From Scatophagus argus (Eukaryota; Chordata; Actinopteri; Scatophagidae), in assembly GCF_020382885.2 (NCBI RefSeq), contig NC_058504.1, positions 18,549,019 through 18,613,018 on the forward strand: 64,000 nt of DNA, written 5' to 3'. Shown here in pieces: positions 38,095 through 50,464 of the stretch. The notes under the pieces are model-generated. The model searched no databases, was not told the origin of the DNA, and saw only the letters and a list, made by a program, of their open reading frames with translations. Position 1 is the first letter of the stretch. The number at the start of each line of letters is the position of its first letter. The translations under genes were made by a program, and so were the position numbers.

Positions 38095-41000
38095 CTACAC
38101 AACTACAGCTGCAGATTAACTACATTAAGTATGAAGTAAAAGTAAACATTATGTCATTGTTACTACAAAGCATACAAAATTTCCATCACACTACTTCTGT
38201 AACTCAAGCTGCTGAAGGATGAGGAAATCAGTCTAGAGGAAACTAAATGTTGTTTCATTTTGTTTACATTAAAAATTCCAAAAGTAAATAAGAAATGCAT
38301 CATCTCTGAACTGATTGTGATGTTTGGTTATTGTTTTGCTAATAAATATCTAACTGTTACTTACATTTTTGTAACAGGTGATGTTTTTCTCAGTGCTGTA
38401 TGGTAATTTCTCAGATGACTTTAGGCTGAACTTTCGGTTTCAAGGATTAAGTAAATGCAGCTTAATAGCAGTGGTGTGTATGTATGTAAACACACACACA
38501 CATACACATATATGTATGTATATGTGTATATATGTATGAGTGTGAAAGAGAAACTAGTTAGCATTACATTATTTGATAAACATTCATGGCTTTTCTTGCA
38601 AAAATTAAATTATTGTATCCTATTGGTTATCATAAATTTGAGTTGCACTATGAAGGCATTAGTTTTGTAAGTGGTCAAAAGGTCACTGAGTTTTTTTCTG
38701 CTGCTCATTGCTAGTGAAACAGCAGGCATTCATAAACTGAGCATTTCCTCATATGCATAGGGGAATTGCTCACCATGACCTCACAGATCGATCTACTGAC
38801 AACTCACTTCCCATGAAGCATTTCACAGATTCTCAGCGATCCCACCCATCCCCATCACCTGAACTTCTGAGGGATAATAGGTCAAACAGCATAATTCTGC
38901 AGCAACAAGACAACAACAACAACAAGACAGAGCAAAATGCGTACAGCAATGAGATCACTAAACGTTCGCCTGTATCGTATATAAAGGGTACTAACCATAT
39001 AATTACGTTGTATTTTGTGTATAAAGTGTGTTTTATATAGCTAGCATGATGTTTTGTTTACATGTGTGCGTGTATGTGTGTGTATGTGTGAGTGAGTGAG
39101 TGTTAACGCACCACTAACCTACAGCATGTCCAATAAGAACACAATGCGATGGTGTCCTACTAGCAGTGCAAAGTTTTTCTTCATTTTCCATTAAATGTGT
39201 TTCTCCAGAGCAAATAGTAACTGCATAGCAAAATAAATTAACTGCAACTGCAACTCCAATACACAGATTATAGCAGCTTTCATGACTTTATATAGCAGCT
39301 TTATATAATTATCTACAATTTGCTCACAGGCCAGATAACACTATAATAGGAGTGGTTAGGATTAAAACAGCTTTTAGTCCTTCCTGTTTTTGAGAAGCTG
39401 AAGGCAAGTAATTCAGCAAAGAAACCACAACATCGAATAATTCCATTCACAACTTCAATACTAAACAAATATAAGCAAGATTAAACCAACCATATTACAA
39501 TATAATCATTCTGCAAACATTAAACCAGAATGCCCATCCAGACGTGTTTACTGATGACAGCATTTATGCCATTTGGAATAAGAAATAACCATTTTCTGTT
39601 TGTCTTGCACGTGAGGCTTTTAAAGCCTTTTTTCTGAAGGCATCACAAGATGCAACGTTGTGGTGAACTAAAGTGACCTGATAAACAAACTCTTCATTCA
39701 TGTCTCTCCACATTAAAAAGAGAGAGAGAAAGAAACAGAAAAACAAAGAGTGGAAAAATTCTAGCGGCAGACCAAACTAAAACTGATCCAAACTTAATGA
39801 AACAAAATCACTGTGCGATGTTTATTTTCCACATCCACAAAATAAAATAAATAAAAAATAAAAACGTTGGTCACAAAAACAAAAACCCAAAGGTAATTTG
39901 CCAACACCTCCCTCTGATTTGAAGAGATAGAATGAAGTACGTTGAAGCTGGTTTCCCTCCAGAGAACTGCTGTCTCCCCTCCTGTTCGCCCTCTAAACTT
40001 CTGACTGTAGATTTAGTTCTGGTCTTCATCCCCATAAGTTCTCAGATGACTGCATCAATGGGATGGTGAGGACAAGTTTAAGAGTCCAGTGGAGACATTT
40101 TTGTTGACTTGAACCATATACATATACAGTATATTGTATATATTGTTATTCAGTGTTCTAGTATTTATGTTTCTATTTATTATTTCTATTTATTTCATAT
40201 ATTTATATGTATGCATTTATTTATATATCTGCTATGTTTTTGATATTTATTTTGAGAATATTAGATGTGCAGTTCATGTTAAACAACCATTGTTCAAACC
40301 TGCAGACCTTTGTTTTAAATTCTGGAGCCGATCGCAAAAGTTTCCGCAGACACCAAACATGTTTTTCATGGTGTATAAAATGATGCAGAAGACATCCAGA
40401 ATATTCAGTTGGAATATTTCACTCTGAGTAAACAACCTGTAGTTTCAATGAAAAAGTCAGTACAGTAATACATGGTCGCAATTTTAAACCTACTGTGACC
40501 CTACTTTGGAGTAACTGGGTGGAGTCCCGCATGCTCAGTAGGATTTAAACCCAACATAAACACTGCAGGCCTGAAGCAGTGGGTCATTGCATGGCTGTAG
40601 AAAGCTCCAGCAGGGATGTGTGTCAGTGTGTGTGGGTGAGGGGTCATTGCAGCGGGCTGGATGTAGAAGAAGATACCAACTGGGGTTAATGTTGTTTACT
40701 TTCTCCTTCAAGTGGCCATTGTATTTGCTTCCACCCATCACATGACACCTGGTCACAGTCTCCTCATCAGGGTTCTCCTTGACCCTCCATTCCCACCATC
40801 ACAAAGACACACACACACAATCACGCACTCAGACACACACAATGGGTTGCTTGTTATCCCCACCGAGTTTACAGGAACCCTCGCCTGCAGATTTGAGCTG
40901 GCTAAAGAATCATGATGTTGGCGTGGTTGCACATGAGCCCCTCGTTGACCCCAAGTCCTTGTCAATACAGGCCATTGAGAGAGCACTCGTTTCCTGCAAT

Positions 41001-43484
41001 TAACTCATTATCAGTGCGGTCACCACTGAAACATACAACATGGCCATACTGAATGAGTCATATTCATTCACTTTTTCTGTCTTAAATTCTGTATAATTAG
41101 AGATTACATGTGGTTACCTGATACAGTTGCTGCTATAACATGGGACCAAAGCTGTTACCATGGCTGCTAATCAGTAACCATGAGAATTGCATGATGAGTC
41201 TCTTAGACTTTTTGACATTTAATTAGTTTTTTCCCCTCCCGGCAATTCAATTTTGAAGACACTCATCAGAACTTCCAGGTTTTATGAAGTTCAAATGCAT
41301 GTTTACACAATATGAGGAACTAGTAGATTAGTTTCGGTTGAGTTTTTGTCAAAGATCAGAGACACTGAGTTTGAACGTTTGATGACATCTTACTCTTGTT
41401 GTTGCAGATAAACTGCCCTATGCCCCCAGTGCAAAACTCATATGGGAATTATTTCCACATAGGAAACAAATAATATTCTCACATTTTGGTCAATAAGATT
41501 ATCTTGTACACTTGAGCCATCAAAAGATGTAATGAATGTAGCACAAGTATTTTTTTTGATTTGAGAAGATCACTGAAAAAAAAAACTCAGTGTGAAGTAA
41601 CCATCTGAAACATGGCAAAGGAACCCCCTGCTCCAGATCTTCTTCTCCTCCACCTCTTCCGTCTCCAATGATGGCAAAGATGGTACATGCTGTTTTCTGG
41701 GACCCCCAGTCAGTGGAGCAGAAAGAAGAAAAATGTGAAACAGATGTCCGGCAGGGTTTGTAAACACAGCCAAAATTCCACCTCAGCATCCATGTTGAGA
41801 AACGAGAACATAAATTCTGACTGGATGTTGTACCAGCAGCTAAAGAGGTTGGAGTTAATAGATGAGGTTGTCTTTTCTACTGGCTTTGCTGTCCTAAAAA
41901 TCTCACCAGGTTGTTTTGAAATCAGAATACCTGCACATGCAGTACGTTCTGATGTATTCAGAGCTGAGATGTCTCAAACCAGGAGCCTGCAACAACTGGT
42001 GTTCGAAATCTGTTCATGTCCTTCTGTTAAATCACCATCTCAAAACAAAATTCTTGAACAGCCTTTGGTTAAATGTAAAATCATGTGAAATAGAGATCAA
42101 ATTGGACTTGGATGTGCTCAGATGTGTTTTTGTTTTTATTTAAATTCAAGAATCATTCTCATTCCTTTCGTTTCCTTCTTTGTTTGTAGCATAAAAGAAT
42201 CAGTGACTCTGAAATGTCTTTGCTGCAGATGAACAGCCTATACTTATCTGACCGAAAAACAACTGGCAGCCTTGCGTCCCCAATTACGCTGTGTGCCAGC
42301 CAATAATGGGACACGAGATAGACAGTGAGCCCTTAAGCTGCATAAATAACCCATAGATTTGCATGCGTACACAAACACACTACAAGCCACCTCAGACAAA
42401 CAAGCCTTTGGAGAACAAATACTCAACATTCCTCAGGGGTGGCCCCACACACACACATACATGCATTCACATGCACCAGGGCAACCTTTCAACCGGACAA
42501 CAGACAATTTTATCGCCATCTTTGTTCTGCTGAAAATGTCCTTGAGCAAAACGTCTGTCTTCCTCTAGACCCATATGCATAGTCGGCCTCATAATTTAAC
42601 CTCCCTGCAGAGAGGGCATAGTCAAAAAAAGTAGTAAAAAAAAAAAAACACAGCAAAGTATTTCATACATGCAGGCACAGACAGCATCTCTCAAAGGAAA
42701 TTCCACCCCATTTTCCACCTAACTGAGATACTTTTTATTTCACTGTGCTTGTAAAAATGGTTTTAGGTAAATTATAAATATTTGGGCTTTGTTTTGCGCC
42801 ATTTTGGTGTTTTCCACTAGCAAGAAGATTCCTATAAATCAACCTCTCCTCTCACTTGAGTGGCATGAATGAAACTGACAGAGCACTGAGTTCAGCAGCC
42901 TCAGTCTGACACACAGTGACTAATGACCCTCAAAACCAAAAAGTCATTTCAGCTTCTTAAATTTTGCTGTGACTTGAAAATATTTTCTATTGAACTCTGT
43001 CACAGTTTTCTGATTAAAGACCTCTGAAAGCTCACAATTGCTCATGATGTAACATTAGATCAACTTTTATTTTCTTTTTTTACATTTTTATTGTAAAAGT
43101 GGTTTTGAGTTTGTCCAAGTATATCTGCTGAAACAGAAGACTAGAAGTTGTAAGATAGATCCATATTTTTCTTCTTTCCCTGAATGAAAATTAGGAAAAA
43201 TAAACCATTTCACATAAATAATTCAAAATGCTCACGTCAGAGTCCAAATCAATGTAAGCACAGAGAGGAGTAGTGCCTTGAATTAGCTGTTGAAGAAGTC
43301 ATTGTTGACGTGTGTGGCTTACAACAGTAAGATTTGGAATTAAATCAAATGAAGGAGGAAAGACAAAGAGCTGAGGCAGAGAGGCAACAAAAGGGCCAAA
43401 ATTAACTGGAGGAAAAGACAGGCAAGCTGGACCGAACAATCATCTCTCCATACAGAAAGCAATGGCAAAAACCTCCAAGTTTGA

Positions 43485-43514
43485 ACTAATTGGTTACCTC
43501 TGCAACCAATTAGT
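43485..43514. repeat. inverted repeat, 11-bp stem and 8-nt loop
   Basis: ACTAATTGGTT and AACCAATTAGT are exact reverse complements separated by acctctgc. Each arm contains a CCAAT pentamer on one strand. Confidence 0.85.
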
Positions 43515-44236
43515 AGAACCACGCTGTACATAAAACAATAAGCAATTAAAAGTTTACAAAGATTGTCCCGACACAACTCTTGGACCATGAAAGAAAGAAA
43601 TGTGCACAATTGTAATGCAAAGGTCAAATAATTCTGCATATTGTCAGAAATTACAAATAAAGTGGAGTGGTTTAGTGTTAGTAACCGAATGTAGTGTAGC
43701 GTTATATATGGAGCCAGCTAAACAAAGTCAAGCTTAAGAAAACACATGGTGCAAGACTGAGAGCCAGCTGAGGACGACACTTGAACCTACAGGCCATGAC
43801 AGAATCAGTCGACTGTCACATGGAGTTTTAGACAGGGAGACAAACTTTTGATGTGAAATTTAAGTTTGTAAATTTGTTTGCTCTTGCTGCTTGCCTTGTC
43901 ATGTGCTGTTTTGTCTTAGTGGCATTCCCTCGAGTCTCTACAACTGAAGTGCCAGTGCAGGCTTACCCTAATGGCCCATTTGTCCCTGCTTGCAAAATAC
44001 TGGACTTTTCTTTTCAGTGAAGAAAAGAATGAATGCTCCTTTCAATAAGGACTCTTCTCAGTTCATATTCCATAAACACAGGATATCTTTCATATATGAT
44101 AAGCCACCTCAGCAGGGTTTCTTTCCAAAGAATAGTTTGTAAATTTTCAGATTGCCAGTTTCCAAAACACATGAAAAAAAGCAGCGGACAGCAACCAAAG
44201 AGGAAGGAAACTGACTAATGCAGCACGCTGTTCAGC

Positions 44237-44664
44237 CAAGCCCCTGAATTGATCTACCTCCATCCATCTTTTCTCACAAGAGCACTTAATAACATTGCAG
44301 CTTTTCTGTTTTCTGTTTCAGTTTTATACCATTTTCATTTCCAGCTTCCATTTTGTCAGCAACCATTGACTTTGGACTGTAAAAGAAAACAGAAAGTCAG
44401 ATAATAATATTTGATATAACGTGCATAACAGCATTTGACAGAATTATACACTGCATGTAAGAGATACACTGACTATATGACTATGTATGACTATGACTAT
44501 GACTGACTATATACTATATACACTAAAATACTGATTTTTAACCACAGATATTCAAATTTCCAGCAAAGGCAGAGCACATAATGCAACATGTGTTTAAAAG
44601 ACATATTTAACTCTCATGTTTTCAAAGGTTGCAAGCCCCTGAACTGATCTACCTCCATCCATCT
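44237..44664. repeat. 33-bp direct duplication, copies 395 bp apart
   Basis: The word CAAGCCCCTGAAYTGATCTA followed by CCTCCATCCATCT occurs at 44237-44269 and 44632-44664 with one C/T difference. Nothing else in the two flanks is duplicated as far as I can see. Confidence 0.85.
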
Positions 44665-44934
44665 CTGCCCCTTTCTTTATGTATCAGCAGTTTCCTGCAC
44701 ACGAACTTAGCGTAGAGGAAGTCCCCACCTATCCTGACCATAACACGAGCTGTCTTTTACTTCATACTGTTGCTAAACAGGGAAAAAAGACCTTTTGCCC
44801 TAACACTAACATTGTGCTCCTTGCAAACGTTACTTGGCCAGTAATATGTGGCTGAATGTGTGCTGTAGGTTTCCCCGTTGTTGATATCAGTCAGGAGTCA
44901 CTGTTCCTGTTCTCTGTTCCTGTTCTCCTGGGTG

Positions 44935-44969
<35 letters not shown>

Positions 44970-45579
44970 CTGTGCACATGTTGGGCGTTCACATGTTGGA
45001 AGGATAAGACTCTTTGGGGTTATCACAGAACTGCTAAAGGGGAAAGTCTGTCAAACAACCCCTGAAAAAGAAAGCCTCTGCACAATAAGAAATCATTTTG
45101 TTTCTGCGTCGTTCATTGCAGCACCAGCCCCCCAATGCATCCATCAAACCTGAGAGGAATTGTTTTAAATTATCCCACACAAGCGTGAAAAAAATGGTAG
45201 GGAGAGAAGGGATGTCAGAATGGCTTTTTTTTTTTTAGGAGTATATTTCCTAATAACCCCTGTGGCATTTCCTACACATCAGCATTAATATCATATAGCC
45301 AAGTGGACACAGGCCAACAGATACACACACACGCATACCAATTAGAGTACGATTCCCAGTATTATTCAGCTATCCTAAACTGTAGTTATCTGGTCAGCAT
45401 TTGGCGCAGACATCTCATCATTCAAAAGTAACAGCAGCATATTCATCACAAGCCGTAGCAGGAAAATCCTAACCTGATCCTAGCAGGTTAGGTTAGGAGA
45501 CATCGTTCTTGGAAACTGTGTGAGAAAGTGCATGCAGGCACTTTTAAAGAATATTTTGTCGGCTGTTGGATGAATCATC

Positions 45580-45958
45580 TGTTTAATTTACACCTACAAG
45601 TGCAATACCACAAGTGCAATATTACGGACTACTTCCTGGACTACCTCATACTAGCACATACTTGCACATGCATATTTATGCTGCACATGCTAGAACTGGC
45701 TTCTTTATTTATTCATTTATTTCTCTCAAATGTTTAGTTTTTATATTGTATTTGTATTTAGCTTATATATGCTATTTTTACCTAGCTTATATTTGTATTT
45801 TTATTCAACTCTTCTTTTCATATGGGTTAGGGTTAGGGTATAGGGTATTTATATTCTGCTTATTGCTCCCAGGACCTGAGTCCTAATTTCGTACCATAAA
45901 CATGTAAATGTGAGCCGGTATGACAACAAAGTTCCTTGATCCTTGATCCTTGATCCTT
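45580..45958 (+). mobile_element. 3' end of a non-LTR retrotransposon with 8-bp tandem tail
   Basis: Begins around TACAAGTGCAATACC (about 45595) and runs through T-rich sequence to GCCGGTATGACAACAAAGTT, then a tail of tandem CCTTGATC units (45934-45958). Tandem short-repeat tails directly after the 3' untranslated region are typical of CR1/Rex1-like LINEs in fish. The family is not certain, and no coding part is seen. Confidence 0.5.
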
Positions 45959-48900
45959 ATCAGCATCTAATATTATCAGTCAATCAGATCAATGAATCCG
46001 GGAAAAGAAAATTAAATCTGGGAATCTCAAGTCAGAAGAGGCCAATCTTCACATTCACTACATTCCCAACAGATCATATACACTGTAAACATATTTATTG
46101 AAATATTGTTTCCTTTTTAAAGTATCTCAGCTCTGACTGGATGCCTTATGTTTGTTATATACATGATTAGGCTGAAATGTTGATGGCAGACTTGCCAGTA
46201 TGTTAATTGTTTTTTAAACACATTCCTTGATCATGAATGTTACGGCCACAACATTGCTGGGTGTAGCCGACTGATTGTTTATTGTGTCCATAACTGTGAT
46301 GATATCAGAAATTAAGCATTAAGGGGGCGCTTTCCTTCTGGGCTTTTCTTTTTTTTAAAGCAGCCCTTCTCAGCACTACCTTTTTTTGGTCTTGTTCTCT
46401 CTTTCTGTCGATGTTTCACCACATTGCTCAGCCACAGACTGACTGAATGTGTGTTGATATGTGTGTGTACCCAATCATGTGTGATGAAAGACAGAGATCA
46501 TACAATCAGGTTTAAAGCAAAAGAGGGGCAGCCAACAGTCCACAGCTCTGAGGGACTGCAGCTGCCCTGTGTTGTTTTCTCTTTGACTTGATTTAGTATT
46601 TTTAACAATAGGGTCATCAACCAATCAGGTTGACAGATCACCGGAAATTTTCCCAGAGTTCCCAGGAATTCTGGGGGCCTGAATGACCCATATGACACAG
46701 GAGGGAAACGTTACCAGCGTAGCCAGTTAGTAAATCAAACTCTTGCTGAAGCCAGTTGGAAGAGGAGCAAGAAACCGTCAGTGCTGTTCGTTGCTCTCCT
46801 TTCAACTTAGAAAAACTGTCCAGTCCTGATACAACTCATGCTGTTGCAGCTATGCTAACCTCTAGGAGCCTAACAAACAGTCGCTTCTCTCACTGTCATC
46901 ACATGTAAGCCACATCCGTTGCTGGCAGTAGTTCTTCGGTGATTAGTCCAAACAGCAGTGGTTCTGCCAGAACTTGAAGCCAGGTCAGATGGATTCTTGC
47001 ATGATCTTGTGATATTGCAAATCCAGCTGTCTCGCAAGGTAAGACAGATCCCCTGGGACTGAGTAACATAAATAATTCTTAGTTTTATGTGTACTGGGTC
47101 ATGAAAATGTAGTATTTCCTCTTTTGGTGTGGATTATAAGGATTATAATAATCTTTTCCTCAACTCTTCCTCTCATTGTTTCTTTTTCAAGCTTTATGTT
47201 AACTCCAACACCCAGCTTTGAATCCAATCTACTGGAAAGCATGATCAAACCATGCATTTATCCATTTTCTTTATTGATTTAGAGCTGGACCAGATCCAAG
47301 AATGATTGTTATGCATTGTAACTCTCCTTCCATGGTGACAGAGGAGCTCTTTATCACTGTCGGCTCAGAAGGAAGCCCAGAAATTGCGTCTCCTGGCACT
47401 CCTGGCATGACACAACAACATACTGTTCAGCTGTATCTAAGGTTAAGTCATAATCTCTACCAATCCCAGCTGCAAAGCAGAAGGGGAAGTCAAACATGCT
47501 TGAGGACAAATGTGTACTGCCATCTCCTTGGCTACACACCAATACAACATCATTTGAACAAGGCAGAGTATAAGATTAAGAGCTTTCCCATCCTATAAAA
47601 TAGCAAACAAATATGCTACAGATTACATCATGATATAAACAACCAAACCCTTCAACCTGGCACAGCTTTCTGCTCTTAGACATCCTAGTTTGACAGTATC
47701 ACAAATGTACAAAATGAATATTAATATTTAAGTAGAGCATGGTCAGCACCAAAGCCACCCCAACCCCAGGAATGAGCTAAGCGCAACACGACATAATTAG
47801 GAATGCAATCTCCTCCTAAAAAGACTGTGATGATGCACAGGTTTCTTCTGAGCACTACTGACAGGCTCAGTAAAGAACCAAACAAAACATAGGTAGTCTC
47901 ACCAACATTTTTTTGGCCTTGTGTCACATTTTGAAACAAAGCCATTTCACACCACGAACGGTCCGCACCAGAATACCTGATAATCTCGCAAGTGCCAACC
48001 TGTTCTTTCACGATTTAATCCTTGGGAGCCTGCTTTCCTGGGCACCATGTCCATCATATCATCCTCTTATCTTCATATTAAGTGATAGGTTAACATAGTG
48101 CCAGAATGTAAGTCCATGTGTACCAGCAATGCTGGACTATGGATAACTGGTATCTTACAATGTCTGAGTCTCTCCAGCTAAGAGGAGATGTAACAGAGGA
48201 GATGGCAGGAGCATGTACAGTGCATGTGTAGTCTTGACCCTGGAATTTAGAACATCCTCAGAGAACAGACCAACAAGGGCTCTTTGTAAACGTAGAGTTG
48301 CAGTTGGACAGACACTGGCCTGTAACTAAAAAGCCACCACAGTTCAGTTGTCTGCATTTCCAGTCACCTGATGCTTCTTCTACAGTGGAGTCCAAAGGAA
48401 GTCCAACATCATTTTCAAAGTCTGGAACATGGAAGTATTTTATAGATCCATGATAGTACACACATCACATTGTTGGACCAGTTTCAATATTTCTCACACC
48501 TATAACGTGCAAAATGGTCTGTTCACAATTTGTACATTTTGTGATAACAAAATCTCTGGTATACAATTCATGTCCCTATTTTGTTGGGGACTGCTGGGAA
48601 AGACGTGAGAATATGTGGTATTGTGGCAGCTGAGTGGTTAAGTCATGAACTATGCTGTGATTGCAATATTCCTGACCAGGGAGCCTATCTGTTGGTTGTT
48701 TCCCCTCTTCTTTTCCATTATCTCACAACTGTCTACCTTTGAGAAAAAGCAGTTGCTCCAAAACATTCCCAAATTTCCCCATCCTTTAGGAATGACTGCA
48801 AAAATACCATCTTTTTGGAATAACTCTTGGGAGCAGACATCCACTTCCTCTAGAGATGTCAGAAGTGTCTCACCGTGTGTCCTTACTATCACAGCCAGCT

Positions 48901-49076
48901 GTGTGATAGCAAAGGCAAGTGCTTTTAACAACAATGGCTGTTTTTGAGAAGAAAAAAAAGGGGGGGGGGGGGGGGGCAGTTTATTTGTGGGATTTTCTGG
49001 ATCACTGACCAAAGTATAACCAACACAATGCAGATTTTTAATCAATTATGGAGAAAGACAGTTGATTGTGTGCAGG
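45959..49076. other. intergenic, no gene recognised
   Basis: Only short frames without motifs. It contains a run of 17 G preceded by 8 A at 48952-48976. Confidence 0.5.
48960..48976. repeat. homopolymer run of 17 G
   Basis: Uninterrupted G17 directly after A8. G runs of this length are uncommon and could also be an assembly or sequencing artefact. Confidence 0.9.
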
Positions 49077-50464
49077 ATGGTGGTGCAGCTGTTAGCACTG
49101 TCAATTCAATTCAATTTAATTCAATTTTATTTAAAGTGCCAATTCATAACAGAGTTATCTCAAGACACTTTACAGGTGTGTAAACAACACATTCAAAAAA
49201 AGAAGAGAAGAAGAGAAGACTCAGGATCCAGCAGCACTACCAGGCCTCAGGAGGGCGAGGTAGGAGATTCTGGATCCAGCAACATGCTCCAGATGTGCTG
49301 AAAAAAGATGGAGCACAAGAGCTCCTTGGGAGAGGACGAGTTAGTGCTGTACCGGTGATGGGACATGATGAGTCCCATCCCCCAGCAATCTAAACCTATA
49401 GCAGCATAACTAGGGGTTGGTCCAGGCAGAGCCTGAACAGTCCTAACTATAGACATGGTCAAAAAGGAGGGTTTTAAGTCTACTCTTAAACATAGAGAGG
49501 GTGTCTGAAGGTCCTGGCTCCATATCTACATTTGGAGATTCGTGGTATTACCAGTAAGAATGAATCTGAATCTAAGGAACACAGCACCCTAGAGGGCTGA
49601 TATGGTTCAATGAGATCAGTGATATATGATGGTGCCAGAGCATGCACAGCTTTATAGGTTGGGAGGAGGATCTTAAATTCTACTCTAAATTTTACTGGAA
49701 GCCAGTGTAGAGAGGTCAGCATAGGAGAAATGTCGTCACGCCTCTTAGTCTTAGTCAGAACACGAGCTGCGGAGTTCTGAATGAGCTGCAGAGTCCTGAG
49801 GGACTTTTTAGGGTATCCTGACAAAAGAGAGTTACAATAATCCAGCTTGGAGGTAACAAAAGCATGGATGAGCTTCTCAGTAGCATCTAAGGAAAGGACA
49901 TGCCTGATTTTTGCAATGTTACAAAGGTGCAAGTACACAGTGTTCGAGATTTGTTTTATGTGCGAATTGATAGACAAGTCCTGATCAAAGCTGGCTAGTC
50001 CGTTATGAAAGGCTATATCATTAGCTAAAGATTGTTTATGTTTTGGACCAACTAGTAGAACCTTAGTTTTGTCTGAGTTCAACAGAAGAAAGTTGTGGGT
50101 AATCCAGGACTTAATATCTGCAACATAGGGTTGCAGTTGTGCTAGCTGATTGCTTTCATCTGGCTTCATTGATAAATACATATAGGATCTAAGAGAAAGG
50201 TTGTGTCACCTCACAACAAGAGAGTACCGGCCTGGGTCTTTCTGTGTGCAGTTTGCATGTTCTCCCTGTGCCTGTGTGGGTTTTCCGGGTACTCCAGCTT
50301 CCTCCCACAATCCCAAAAACATGCATATTAGGTTAATTGGCTACTCAACATTGCCCCTAAGTGTGAGTGTGTGGTTGTCTGTCTCTGTATGTCGGCCATG
50401 CAATTGACTGGCGACCAGTCCAGGGAGTGCCCTGCCTCTGGCCCGTAGTCAGCTGTGATAGGCT
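49077..50464 (+). mobile_element. tRNA-derived SINE (copy 2), split by an L2-type LINE
   Basis: The head GGTGGTGCAGCTGTTAGCAC plus TGTC lies at 49077-49102. The remainder resumes at about 50204 with GTCACCTCACAACAAGAG and continues through GTTTGCATGTTCTCCCTGTG, GGGTACTCCAGC and ATTGACTGGCGACCAGTCCAG to about 50464. The two parts are exactly complementary pieces of the consensus seen in copies 1 and 3. The B box and the 3' tail are lost. Confidence 0.75.
49103..50203 (-). mobile_element. L2-type LINE, 5'-truncated (reverse transcriptase C-terminal region and 3' end)
   Basis: The minus-strand frame 50181-49486 encodes LNSDKTKVLLVGPK, IKQISNTVYLHLCNIAKIR, AFVTSKLDYCNSLLSGYPKK, LQLIQNSAARVLT and SLHWLPVKFRVEFKILLPTY. 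This is the region after the catalytic box of L2/CR1-group reverse transcriptases in fish. The 3' end on the minus strand (left side on the plus strand, 49103-49140) is made of ATTGAATT-type units, as in teleost L2 elements. The catalytic Asp-Asp box lies upstream of the truncation and is absent. It is inserted inside SINE copy 2. Confidence 0.85.

Larger units (their letters stand above)
38099..45579. other. gene desert, no gene recognised
   Basis: No frame here shows recognisable domains; the longest (41687-42088 plus, 133 codons) has no family motif. It contains CA/TA-rich tracts (38487-38540, 44935-44962), an 11-bp-stem hairpin at 43485-43514 and a 33-bp direct duplication at 44237/44632. 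Confidence 0.5.

Noticed and set aside
41687..42088. 133-codon plus-strand frame
   Set aside because: No recognisable domain, no splice or promoter context, composition like surrounding non-coding DNA.
47302..48461. Possible fragmentary gene from several short frames on both strands
   Set aside because: No consistent frame, motif or splice signals link them.
48645..49045. Paired plus (100 codons) and minus (131 codons) frames
   Set aside because: No motif; the minus frame ends in the poly-G run read as a proline stretch.
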